From Nostoc sp. CMAA1605 (lineage in GTDB: Bacteria > Cyanobacteriota > Cyanobacteriia > Cyanobacteriales > Nostocaceae): a stretch of 34,887 nucleotides of DNA. Location: the NCBI RefSeq assembly GCF_021596505.1, contig NZ_PJIZ01000094.1, positions 1 through 34,887 on the forward strand. The letters are read 5' to 3'. Below the pieces are notes generated by a model. The model was given only the letters and a program-made list of their open reading frames with translations. It searched no databases and was not told where the DNA came from. The position numbers and the translations under genes are program-made. Positions 7,579 through 15,429 of this stretch are shown piece after piece (within the stretch, counting starts at the first letter, position 1; each line of letters begins with the position of its first letter).

Positions 7579-7725
7579 ATGCTATTTGCTTTTTCAACCT
7601 ACGATGACGTACTTGACTTAGACGTTGAATTTTACCGCGAAATTTCATTTTTAGACTTGCATCCCAATGAACAAATCACCCTTTTCTACTCACAAAACTA
7701 CCAATTCCATAGACATCACCACTAA
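7579..7725 (+). CDS. Possible 48-residue small ORF overlapping the next gene
   Basis: The ATG at 7579 opens a 48-codon frame (MLFAFSTYDDVLDLDVEFYR...) ending in HRHHH at 7725. It overlaps the start of the 74-residue gene in another frame. The peptide is acidic and protein-like, but there is no clear Shine-Dalgarno sequence. It could be a leader, a small protein or chance. Conservation cannot be judged here. Confidence 0.2.
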   Translation: MLFAFSTYDDVLDLDVEFYREISFLDLHPNEQITLFYSQNYQFHRHHH

Positions 7726-7891
7726 ACAGATTGTAGACCGCATTATCAGATCAGGGAAAATGAGTAGCCAAGATCATCACTTACTAACCACCACAGTATT
7801 TAGTCATAATACAATGAGTGATGAAGCCCGCCGTCAAATCAATCGGGTTTTTGACTATATTCAAAGTGGACAATTAAAACTTATTGACTAA
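7667..7891 (+). CDS. Small conserved-looking hypothetical protein
   Basis: The 74-residue protein has a polar N-terminus followed by two predicted helices (ITTKQIVDRIIRSGKMSSQD and MSDEARRQINRVFDYIQSG). This helix-turn pattern, with the ending SGQLKLID, resembles small hypothetical proteins common in Nostocales, but I cannot name the family. There are no membrane segments or cysteines. The start ATG at 7667 lacks a clear ribosome binding site. An inverted-repeat element begins 16 bases after its stop. Confidence 0.6.
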   Translation: MNKSPFSTHKTTNSIDITTKQIVDRIIRSGKMSSQDHHLLTTTVFSHNTMSDEARRQINRVFDYIQSGQLKLID

Positions 7892-7906
7892 CAGACAAAG
7901 TATTAC

Positions 7907-8034
7907 AGGACTTACGCAAACATAACACAACTCCGTCATTACGAGCGATAGCGAACTAATCTCCCCTGATACTGGGATTGCTTCCCTACACTTCATTTCG
8001 GTCGCAATGACATTATCGGCGTTGCGTAAGTCCT
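7907..8034. mobile_element. 128-bp inverted-repeat element (AGGACTTACGCAA ends)
   Basis: Perfect 13-bp terminal inverted repeats, AGGACTTACGCAA (7907-7919) and TTGCGTAAGTCCT (8022-8034), enclose a second, imperfect inverted repeat (CGTCATTACGAGCGA against GGTCGCAATGAC). This is a familiar intergenic repeat type in Nostoc genomes. There is no coding capacity and no clear target duplication. Confidence 0.65.
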
Positions 8035-8049
8035 ATATTATTTGAGATA

Positions 8050-8176
8050 TATAGGACTCATATTTGATTTTTGAAAAAAATCCGTACACTTTTGTTCCTT
8101 CTTACCTGTTTCCTGTTCCCTGTTCCCTGTTCCCTACCTACGCAAATCGTTTCAATAATCAAGTCGGATTCCTATA
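8050..8176. mobile_element. MITE related to the IS630 element in this window
   Basis: The left end (8050-8077) matches the left terminal repeat of the IS630 element at 25 of 28 bases, and similarity continues to TCCGTACA. The right end GGATTCCTATA (8166-8176) matches the other terminal repeat, and about 19 of the terminal 24 bases agree. The ends read TATA, consistent with TA target sites. The interior is only about 75 bp, includes TTCCCTGTTCCCTG repeats, and has no transposase. Confidence 0.65.
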
Positions 8177-8311
8177 TATCCGTAATATACGACCGTAATT
8201 TTGTCCACATAATTTTCTTTATGCCTTAAAATAAGGCTACGTACCTACGTACCTTAGTATACGGGTACAAATGCAAAATATGTGTAAAAAATCTCTATAT
8301 TACGGAATATA
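8175..8311. repeat. 137-bp inverted-repeat structure upstream of the glycosyltransferase cluster
   Basis: TATATCCGTAATATA (8175-8189) pairs with TATATTACGGAATATA (8296-8311), with a single-base bulge. Inside are the hairpin GCCTTA-AAA-TAAGGC (8223-8237) and a perfect tandem repeat TACGTACC x2 (8238-8253). It could be a further MITE, or a structured promoter or leader region for the + strand cluster that starts at 8556. Confidence 0.5.
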
Positions 8312-8555
8312 ATGCAGCATCCCTTTTATTTAGCTCACAATAAAATTGCTATTCATCATTCCTTAATTGTGAGACTAATATACTGGATACGGCACTTATC
8401 CCTAACTTTGTCATTTACGAAGACTATAGGGGGCCACGCTCTAAAAAGATTTTCTCCGTCTTTACACTTAAATAATCAACTTTCAGGAATTCAGCAGCTA
8501 GAATTGAGCCAATCATTCAGGTGTAATTTAGTCTAGAGAAGCAACGCAAACAGTC
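8312..8555. other. Intergenic leader region before the glycan cluster
   Basis: The stretch separates the inverted-repeat structure from the first glycosyltransferase. It holds an ATG-initiated frame of 74 codons that lacks family features and is not called a gene. No clear promoter elements could be assigned. Confidence 0.3.
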
Positions 8556-9713
8556 ATGAAAAAAAAAGTGTCCCTAGTCGTCAGTGACTTGTCTGGAGGC
8601 GGTGCAATTAGAGCATTTTTACTAGGTCAAGTCCTCCACAAACTTAATTATGAAATAGAAGTCGTCGGTTTCTTATTTGGTAAAGATTTATATGCTATTC
8701 CTCCAGCTAATGTCGAGGTATTTTCTATTCAAGGAGAAAAATATCCTAAGTTTTTAACTGCGGCTAACAAGCTGGTTAATAACTTAAAGGGAGATATTGT
8801 TTACGCTGTCAAGCCTAAAATGACCAGTTTTGGTATATCTCTGCTGCACAAATATACTAGCAATCGTCCTTTAATGTTAGATATGGATGATTGGGAACTG
8901 AGTTGGTATGGTGGCGATGAATGGCAATATCGTCCTGGTTTAAAGCAATTGTACAGGGATATTTTTAAGCCTAATGGTGCATTGAGGTTTCCAGACCATC
9001 CTTTGTATCTTCGATGGATAGAAAAATTAGTACCAAAAGCGGATGCTATCACCATAGACACGGAGTTTTTGCAAAAACGTTTTGGTGGTGTTTATGTACC
9101 TAACGGGAAAGACACCGCCATGTTTGATCCCAGCAAGTATAATCCTGAATTTAGTAGAGAGCGTTATGGTTTAACTCCATACCGCATTTTAATGTTTCCA
9201 GGCGCACCACGCCCTCATAAGGGGGTGGAAGATGTTTTAATGGCTTTGGATTTGTTAGATGAGTCAGATTTGCGACTGGTGATTGTTGGTGGTAGTCCTT
9301 ACGATGACTATGATGAGCAACTAATTCAAAAATGGGGACGTTGGATTATTAAACTACCAAAATGTCCTGTGGATACCATGCCAGAAATCGTGGCTGCGGC
9401 TCATGTCGTCGTGGTTCCCCAACGAGATACATTAACTTCGCGCGCGCAATTCCCTTTAAAGTTGACAGATGGGATGGCAATGGCTAAACCTGTATTATCA
9501 ACTCGCGTGGGAGATATTACAGAAATTTTAGCAGATACAGGTTATGTAGTTGACCCGGCATCACCAGAACAAATAGCCCAGCAAATCCAATCAATATTTC
9601 AAGATTTAGACTCAGCGAATGAACGAGGTGAAAGAGCCAGAGCAAGATGTGTAGAGAAGTATAGTTTAGCAGCGATGGCTGAAACTTTAGAATCATTAAT
9701 CGCACAATTATGA
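8556..9713 (+). CDS. Glycosyltransferase family 4 protein
   Basis: The 385-residue GT-B-fold enzyme has an N-terminal Rossmann-like domain starting VSLVVSDLSGGGAIRAFLLG. Its C-terminal GT4 domain is seen in LMFPGAPRPHKGVEDVLMAL, LVIVGGSPYDDYDEQLIQ and FPLKLTDGMAMAKPVLSTRV. These transfer sugars from nucleotide-sugar donors with retention. The usual E-x7-E signature is degenerate (Q-FPLKLTD-G). Donor and acceptor are unknown. It is probably cytosolic or membrane-associated. It is the first gene of the + strand glycan block, 240 bases before the ABC exporter. No strong ribosome binding site precedes the ATG, but the next in-frame Met is far inside the domain. Confidence 0.88.
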   Translation: MKKKVSLVVSDLSGGGAIRAFLLGQVLHKLNYEIEVVGFLFGKDLYAIPPANVEVFSIQGEKYPKFLTAANKLVNNLKGDIVYAVKPKMTSFGISLLHKYTSNRPLMLDMDDWELSWYGGDEWQYRPGLKQLYRDIFKPNGALRFPDHPLYLRWIEKLVPKADAITIDTEFLQKRFGGVYVPNGKDTAMFDPSKYNPEFSRERYGLTPYRILMFPGAPRPHKGVEDVLMALDLLDESDLRLVIVGGSPYDDYDEQLIQKWGRWIIKLPKCPVDTMPEIVAAAHVVVVPQRDTLTSRAQFPLKLTDGMAMAKPVLSTRVGDITEILADTGYVVDPASPEQIAQQIQSIFQDLDSANERGERARARCVEKYSLAAMAETLESLIAQL

Positions 9714-9953
9714 ATCCAAAGCTGTAGTTAGGAATTGTAGGGTAGTACAGAGACTAGAGATCACAAGGTTTTTGCCTATTTCACCCGGATTGCTCCCCTA
9801 CTCAATTGCTAATTAAGAGTATACTATTTTACATGACGGCAAAAATGCAGTTATGAAGAGGATAACTGTTGATGACTGAAAATGAGGAGAGTGAAATATA
9901 TAGAAATTACAAAGTAGTGTTACAAATGACGTTGGATGTAAACATAAAAACAA

Positions 9954-12197
9954 ATGTCTACCAGAAAACTATTATTCAAATTCGCTAAACCTTATCCCGG
10001 CTGGATTTTTCTAACAGTATTATTGGGATTTTCTGGAGCTTTATTTAATGGGGTCAGTACAACTTTAATTGTACCGATCGTTTTAAAGATAGTGGGGCAG
10101 GAAATAGATTTAAGTGATGCTCCGCCGATTCTCAAATCAATTATGATTCCCTTTGACAGTGTACAAGAGAACTATCGCATACTTGTCATGTCATTGGCGA
10201 TTATCGCACTGATTAGTTTAAAAAATTTAGCCTCTTATGCTAGTTCTTTAACCTCTAGTTCTTTTACCAGAAAGTTAACTTCGGACATCCGGGAAGCCGG
10301 ATTGCAAGTGCTGTTAGAGGTTGACCTAGACTACTTTGCTAAAATGAGAGTGGGAGACCTATTAAATAGTCTAGGCGGGGAAATGGGGCGGGCTGCTACT
10401 TCAATTAGCAATGTTATTAAATTAATTATTACTGTTATCACAATTTTTGTATTTATTGGACTGCTGTTATCAATTTCGTGGCAGTTAACTATTGCATCTA
10501 CTATATTGTTATCTTTTGTAACTCTGATCAACCAGTATGCTATGGTTCGGGCGAAAAAGTTCGGACATATGCTCAGTGAAATGTCGAGAGTGTACTCAAT
10601 TGCAGTATTAGAGACATTAAACGGTATTCGGTTAGTCAAAGCTACAGGTAATGAAGAAAAAGAATTTAACAGAATCAGACAGCTAATTCGCGATCGCGAA
10701 CAAGCAGATTATGACTCTCAAGCTAATTCCCAAGTGATTGCACCACTCAGTGAAGTCATGGGGATTACGGCTTTGTTGCTGATTGTATTTCTAAGCCGAG
10801 TCCTATTTGCCGATCAAGTCAATGCTTTATCAGCAGTGCTACTGACTTATTTATTAGTCTTGCTGCGATTGTTACCGCTAGTATCTCAGTTGAATAGTAT
10901 TCGCAACACTTTTGCTAATAGCGCACCGAGTGTCAATATCGTCTCGGAATTTTTACGTCGTGACAACAAGCCATTTATGGCTAGTGGTGATGTCATCTAT
11001 GAAAAACTAGAAAAGGGTATACATTTTAACTCTTTGTCCTTTAACTACCCAGGACATGACAAGTCAGTTTTAAAAGATGTCAGTTTATTCTTACCCCGTG
11101 GGACAACCTTAGCTTTGGTGGGTGGTTCTGGTGCGGGTAAATCTACCTTAGCGGATTTATTGCCCAGATTTTATGATCCCATCTCCGGCAGTATAACAGT
11201 TGACGGCAGAGATTTACGTGATTTTGATGTCAAGTCTTGGCGCAAGCGTATGGGTATTGTCAGCCAAGACACTTTTTTGTTTAATGAATCAGTTAAAGAA
11301 AATATCGCCTACGGCAGACAAGACGCTACAGAAGCAGAAATCATCGCAGCCACCAAGCGAGCTAATGCTTACGAGTTTATCAGTAAGTTACCCCAAGGAT
11401 TTGATACCATGATTGGCGATCGCGGTGTGATGTTATCTGGGGGACAAAGACAAAGGCTAGCAATTGCGCGCGCCTTATTGCAAAATCCAGAAATCCTGAT
11501 TCTCGATGAAGCCACCAGTGCTTTAGATACCGTATCCGAACGTTTAGTACAAGCTGCATTAGATGATTTGAGCCGCGATCGTACTACCTTAGTAATTGCT
11601 CACCGTCTCTCTACGGTACAGAACGCTGATCAAATTGCAGTCTTAGATCAAGGACAGGTAGTAGAAGTAGGAACCCATGAACAACTCCTACAAAAAGGCG
11701 GTTACTATGCACGCCTTTATTCTATGCAGTTTAGCAATGTTCCTGAAACTAGCAACTACAGCAATCAAAGCTTATTGCGAATTTCTCATGAACTGCGGAA
11801 TAAGTTGAACTCTATGATAGGTGTACTGCACCTGTTACTAGACGAAATGACGGAAAATAATCAAGAAGACCAAGCATTAATTGAAGATTCCTACAAATCC
11901 ACCTTTAAAATCCTCAATACTCTAGAAATATTCGAGGATATAGTCCAACAACAAAATCATTATCTCACCAACGCCTCCTCCCACAATCAAGATGATCATG
12001 TGCAGATGGGACATTTACAGAAAATTCAAGAACTGAATCTCAAATTTAACGCCTTACTAGTATCACTGCGATCGCTCACAGAAAATTATCTAGAAGCCCA
12101 ACAAAATCGTTATCAAACACTCAACGAAGCTCTGCACTTAGGGATGAATCTACTGAGTTTCTTAGAAAACTTTGAAAATAAAATACATAACAATTAA
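9954..12197 (+). CDS. ABC exporter (fused permease-ATPase) with a HisKA-like C-terminal extension
   Basis: The 747-residue protein starts with a six-helix ABCB-type transmembrane domain (about 15-330). The ATPase has Walker A GGSGAGKST (390-398), a Q-loop near VSQDTFLFN, signature LSGGQ (494-498), Walker B ILILDEATSALD and the H-loop IAHRLS, and ends near 590. Homodimers of such half-transporters flip lipid-linked glycans or lipids; heterocyst HepA is a Nostoc example with GT neighbours. Most members stop at about 580-610 residues. Here some 155 residues follow, beginning LLRISHELRNKLNSMIGVLH. This strongly resembles a histidine-kinase DHp H-box (His612), with the second helix at SYKSTFKILNTLEIFEDI and a coiled coil to the end. 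The H-box proline is lost (NK for TP) and no HATPase domain follows. The gene sits between two GT4 genes, 14 bases before the next. Confidence 0.9.
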   Translation: MSTRKLLFKFAKPYPGWIFLTVLLGFSGALFNGVSTTLIVPIVLKIVGQEIDLSDAPPILKSIMIPFDSVQENYRILVMSLAIIALISLKNLASYASSLTSSSFTRKLTSDIREAGLQVLLEVDLDYFAKMRVGDLLNSLGGEMGRAATSISNVIKLIITVITIFVFIGLLLSISWQLTIASTILLSFVTLINQYAMVRAKKFGHMLSEMSRVYSIAVLETLNGIRLVKATGNEEKEFNRIRQLIRDREQADYDSQANSQVIAPLSEVMGITALLLIVFLSRVLFADQVNALSAVLLTYLLVLLRLLPLVSQLNSIRNTFANSAPSVNIVSEFLRRDNKPFMASGDVIYEKLEKGIHFNSLSFNYPGHDKSVLKDVSLFLPRGTTLALVGGSGAGKSTLADLLPRFYDPISGSITVDGRDLRDFDVKSWRKRMGIVSQDTFLFNESVKENIAYGRQDATEAEIIAATKRANAYEFISKLPQGFDTMIGDRGVMLSGGQRQRLAIARALLQNPEILILDEATSALDTVSERLVQAALDDLSRDRTTLVIAHRLSTVQNADQIAVLDQGQVVEVGTHEQLLQKGGYYARLYSMQFSNVPETSNYSNQSLLRISHELRNKLNSMIGVLHLLLDEMTENNQEDQALIEDSYKSTFKILNTLEIFEDIVQQQNHYLTNASSHNQDDHVQMGHLQKIQELNLKFNALLVSLRSLTENYLEAQQNRYQTLNEALHLGMNLLSFLENFENKIHNN

Positions 12198-12211
12198 CCC
12201 TAAGAATTACT

Positions 12212-13414
12212 ATGAAAAATAAATATCTATTTTTTAGTAGAACCATATCACTTAAACCAGATACAGCACACGAAATACATGATGTGCTTTGTGCTAACGC
12301 CGCCGCCAATCTTGGATATGATACAGCTTTAGTCTATCCAGATACTCAACGCGGTAAATTCAATCCTGGGGAACTATTTTCGCCTTTTCATCTCAGACAC
12401 CCAGAGCAAGATTTTGTAGAATTTTACGATGTCCAAGAAAAGTTAAAAATTTCTACATTACCCATGCCTTGGCCAATTGATTGTATTGGGGGAAAATTTA
12501 CCGCCAGCATGACAGTATTGACGCGTTATTACTTGCCATTTCATTTACTACCCCAAACAAAAATTGTCCATACCAGAGATTGGAACTTTGCCAAAGCCGC
12601 AGTAAAAAACCAGATTCCCACCATTTACGAACGGCATTATTTCCAATCAGAAAAATTCCCAGCAGAAATTGTCCATAGTCCGTTTTTTCAAATTGCTATT
12701 ACTCAATCAGAACCGATTAGACAAAGCCTGATTGAATATGGTATGCCGCCAGAAAAAGTAGTCTGGCTGCATAATGGCTTTGATCAATCTTTCTTACTTA
12801 GACAACCACAACAAGCCGAAGAATGGCGCGAACAGCTACTAGAAAATGAACGACAACAGCTTGTAGTTTATTCAGGAGCTTTATATCCTTTCAAGGGGAT
12901 TGATGTTTTAATAGATGCTGCCAAAGAATTACCACATATTCAGTTTGCGATTACAGGAGGCAAAGAAGAGCAAGTTACAGCGTATCAACAACTAGCCAAA
13001 GAAAAACAAGTAGATAATGTTAAGTTTCTAGGCTGGATATTACCCAGACAAAGATTAGTAAGTTTATTTCAAGCTGCTGATATTTTAGTGCATCCACACT
13101 GTTCCGGTAAGTCTGCTGACTTCACAAATCCTGTGAAATTTTTTCAATACATGGCTTCAGGAACACCCATAGTCATCACAGAAATCACGCCTTTAATGCC
13201 ATTTAAAGATATGCCTTTGTCGGCTGTATGGTGTGAACCTGATCATCCTCAAAAACTTGCCCAAGCAATCCAACAAGCCTTAGAAATTTATCCCAGAAAA
13301 ATATCAGGTTATCTCAATAATATCGAATTAGCTCATCAATTTTCTTGGGAAAATCGAGCCGAAAAAATCCTGAGTTATGTAGAAGAACCTTTACGTCCTA
13401 TCATGACAATTTAG
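12212..13414 (+). CDS. Glycosyltransferase family 4 protein
   Basis: The 400-residue GT-B enzyme shows the GT4 C-terminal features: VVYSGALYPFKGIDVLIDAA (donor-domain start), FAITGGKEEQVTAYQ, and PHCSGKSADFTNPVKFFQYM followed by ASGTPIVITEI. The N-terminal acceptor domain starts NKYLFFSRTISLKPDTAHE. It lies 14 bases after the ABC exporter and 34 bases before the GT10-like gene, so it is very likely in one transcript with them. Sugar specificity cannot be read from the sequence. The ATG at 12212 is the only start that preserves the first strand. Confidence 0.9.
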   Translation: MKNKYLFFSRTISLKPDTAHEIHDVLCANAAANLGYDTALVYPDTQRGKFNPGELFSPFHLRHPEQDFVEFYDVQEKLKISTLPMPWPIDCIGGKFTASMTVLTRYYLPFHLLPQTKIVHTRDWNFAKAAVKNQIPTIYERHYFQSEKFPAEIVHSPFFQIAITQSEPIRQSLIEYGMPPEKVVWLHNGFDQSFLLRQPQQAEEWREQLLENERQQLVVYSGALYPFKGIDVLIDAAKELPHIQFAITGGKEEQVTAYQQLAKEKQVDNVKFLGWILPRQRLVSLFQAADILVHPHCSGKSADFTNPVKFFQYMASGTPIVITEITPLMPFKDMPLSAVWCEPDHPQKLAQAIQQALEIYPRKISGYLNNIELAHQFSWENRAEKILSYVEEPLRPIMTI

Positions 13415-13448
13415 AAAAATTTCCCGTTCCCTATTCAACGTCAAGCGA

Positions 13449-14408
13449 ATGAATATAAAAACCGTTGGGATGATTAGTAGCTATCGCAATCTTGAGCAAA
13501 GAGGTGATTGGCTATGGCAACAAACTCCACATCAATTTGGTCTTTGGGGCAATATTCAAATGCAAGCATTAGCACCCCAACCAGACTTTTTGTTGATGTA
13601 TCAATATGATTTTCCGAGGAAACCTCAGCCTCAATCTTTAATAGATAAGTTACGCAAAAAATTACAGAAACCAACAGTTGACGTTAGTTCACGCTTAAGA
13701 GGAGTTCCTAAAGAAAGAATTATCTATCTTTTGCGCGAACCTCCTTTAGAAGAAGTTGTGGAGAAAAATAAACACTATTACCAAGTGGCTACTAAATACT
13801 GTGGCTATATTTCTGGCCCTGATGATTTTGCACCTGTACCTGATTATATGCCGGCAATTTGGTATCATAACAACTCATTTCAAGAATTAAACGAAATGCC
13901 AGTACCTGAAAAAGTCGCACCTTGTAGTTGGATTACTTCTGGCATTAATCGCACTGCTAATCATCGTCAAAGATTACAATTTCTAGAATCACTACAAAAT
14001 CATCAAATTAAATTTGATTTGTACGGGCGTAATTTACCTGTTTCTGCCAAATCAAGGGGTGAATTGGGTAATAAGTGGTATGGTATGGCTCCATATTATT
14101 ACAACTTATCCATTGAAAATTATGCTGAAAATAGTTGGTATGTCAGCGAAAAATTATGGGATGCTTTATTAGCTTGGTGTTTGCCAATTTATTACGGAGG
14201 ATCTGCTGCTGATAAATTGTTACCTCCAGGCAGTTTTTTACGCTTACCTAGTTTAGATGAAAAAGGTATTGCCTACATTCAAGAAGTGACTGCTACTCCT
14301 GATGCTTGGTATGCAGCTAAGGATGCGATCGCAGAGGCTAGACAAATTATCTTACATAAGCTGAATTTACTTAATTGGTTGTCAGAATTTGTCACTAAAT
14401 TCTCATAG
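13449..14408 (+). CDS. Glycosyltransferase family 10 (fucosyltransferase-like) protein
   Basis: The 319-residue protein has a C-terminal segment that fits the GT10 alpha-1,3/4-fucosyltransferase signature: YNLSIENYAENSWYVSEKLW followed by DALLAWCLPIYYGG. This matches the family pattern N-x-x-x-x-YV-(S/T)EKLW...P-x-YYG, whose Glu and Lys contact GDP-fucose. The N-terminal half is divergent. No signal peptide or membrane helix is seen, so it is probably cytosolic, unlike animal members. It suggests a fucose-like branch in the product of this cluster (inference). The next gene follows after 15 bases. Confidence 0.8.
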   Translation: MNIKTVGMISSYRNLEQRGDWLWQQTPHQFGLWGNIQMQALAPQPDFLLMYQYDFPRKPQPQSLIDKLRKKLQKPTVDVSSRLRGVPKERIIYLLREPPLEEVVEKNKHYYQVATKYCGYISGPDDFAPVPDYMPAIWYHNNSFQELNEMPVPEKVAPCSWITSGINRTANHRQRLQFLESLQNHQIKFDLYGRNLPVSAKSRGELGNKWYGMAPYYYNLSIENYAENSWYVSEKLWDALLAWCLPIYYGGSAADKLLPPGSFLRLPSLDEKGIAYIQEVTATPDAWYAAKDAIAEARQIILHKLNLLNWLSEFVTKFS

Positions 14409-14423
14409 GAAAGGAGTAATTCT

Positions 14424-15419
14424 ATGGATGGGATTTGTACCCTTGCTAATGACCGAGTTTACGACCAATTAATTGCTCTACTCAATAGTATAGAGGCAAT
14501 TTATGGGCGGCCGATGCCTGTTTGTGTCTATCCTTACGACGATAATACAACTCAAATTGCTGCCGAAATTGCCCGCCGTCCTCATGTACAACTATACGAT
14601 AATCAAGACTCTATTCGGCAATGGGATGACTTTGTGCGCCGTGTTTGGGATACTCACCCCACAGCGCAAGCTAATTGGCAAAAAGTTAATGGTGATAAAT
14701 ATTATCGGGTGGGGACTCATCGTCGTTACTGTGCTTTTGATGGGCCTTTTGATAAATTTGTCTACATGGATGCAGACACCTTATTGATGAGTCCCTTAGA
14801 TGAAATTTTCGCCCGTTTAGATAAATATGACTGGGTAGTTTATGATTTCCAGTATAAAGATTTATCTCATGTTTATGATTTATCTTCTCTTAAATTAGCC
14901 GAAATATTTACTAATGCAGAATTAGAAACTAAAGCATTTTGTTCTGGTTTTTATGGTTCTAAAAAAGGTGTATTTAACTCTCAAAATCAAGAGATGATTT
15001 TAGATAAGCTACGTCAGGGAGAAGCAGAAATACTATATCCAATGGCTCCTGATCAAACAGTCTTGAATTATATGGTTATGCGCTCAGGCATTTCTCACTG
15101 TAATCTGAGCTACGAACTAGCTGAAGAGCAGAAAACAGGCTGTTGTGTTACCTCTACCCATTTTATCAGTCAAGATAATATCCTATATGACCAAGGCAAG
15201 CGACTAACTTATTTGCATTATATTGGGGTCAAATCTCGGTTTTTTGAGCAATTGTGCGCTGGAAACAATGTTGGATTTCCTTACCGCGAGGAGTTCTTAC
15301 ATTACCGCTATTTACATGAGCCAAATCAGCGTCCACAATTTACGACTAAGCCCAAAGCTTACAACGCTCCGCCGAGTTTAGGCACAAAAATTTTACGAAA
15401 ATTAGGATTAAAAAATTGA
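14424..15419 (+). CDS. GT-A-like cyanobacterial putative glycosyltransferase (first of a tandem paralogue pair)
   Basis: The 331-residue protein starts MDGICTLANDRVYDQLIALL and has a metal-binding DxD at VYMDADTLLMSPLDEIF. A late YLHYIGVKSRFF segment resembles the HxxG region of GT8-type GT-A enzymes. From memory it belongs to a cyanobacterial family named after Npun_R2821/Npun_R2822; I could not check this. It is clearly paralogous to the next gene (ANDRVYDQLIALLNSI against ANDKVIDQAIALLNSI). AAAGGAG precedes the ATG at a good distance. The activity is inferred from fold features only. Its TGA is immediately followed by the Shine-Dalgarno sequence of the next gene. Confidence 0.8.
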   Translation: MDGICTLANDRVYDQLIALLNSIEAIYGRPMPVCVYPYDDNTTQIAAEIARRPHVQLYDNQDSIRQWDDFVRRVWDTHPTAQANWQKVNGDKYYRVGTHRRYCAFDGPFDKFVYMDADTLLMSPLDEIFARLDKYDWVVYDFQYKDLSHVYDLSSLKLAEIFTNAELETKAFCSGFYGSKKGVFNSQNQEMILDKLRQGEAEILYPMAPDQTVLNYMVMRSGISHCNLSYELAEEQKTGCCVTSTHFISQDNILYDQGKRLTYLHYIGVKSRFFEQLCAGNNVGFPYREEFLHYRYLHEPNQRPQFTTKPKAYNAPPSLGTKILRKLGLKN

Positions 15420-15429
15420 GGTGAAGATA

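Noticed and set aside
8312..8536. 74-codon ORF before the first GT4 gene
   Set aside because: Starts inside an inverted-repeat arm, has no ribosome binding site and no protein-family features.
9872..9988. 38-codon ORF overlapping the ABC exporter start
   Set aside because: Composition looks random and the overlap places its end inside the exporter; kept only as a remote possibility of a leader peptide.
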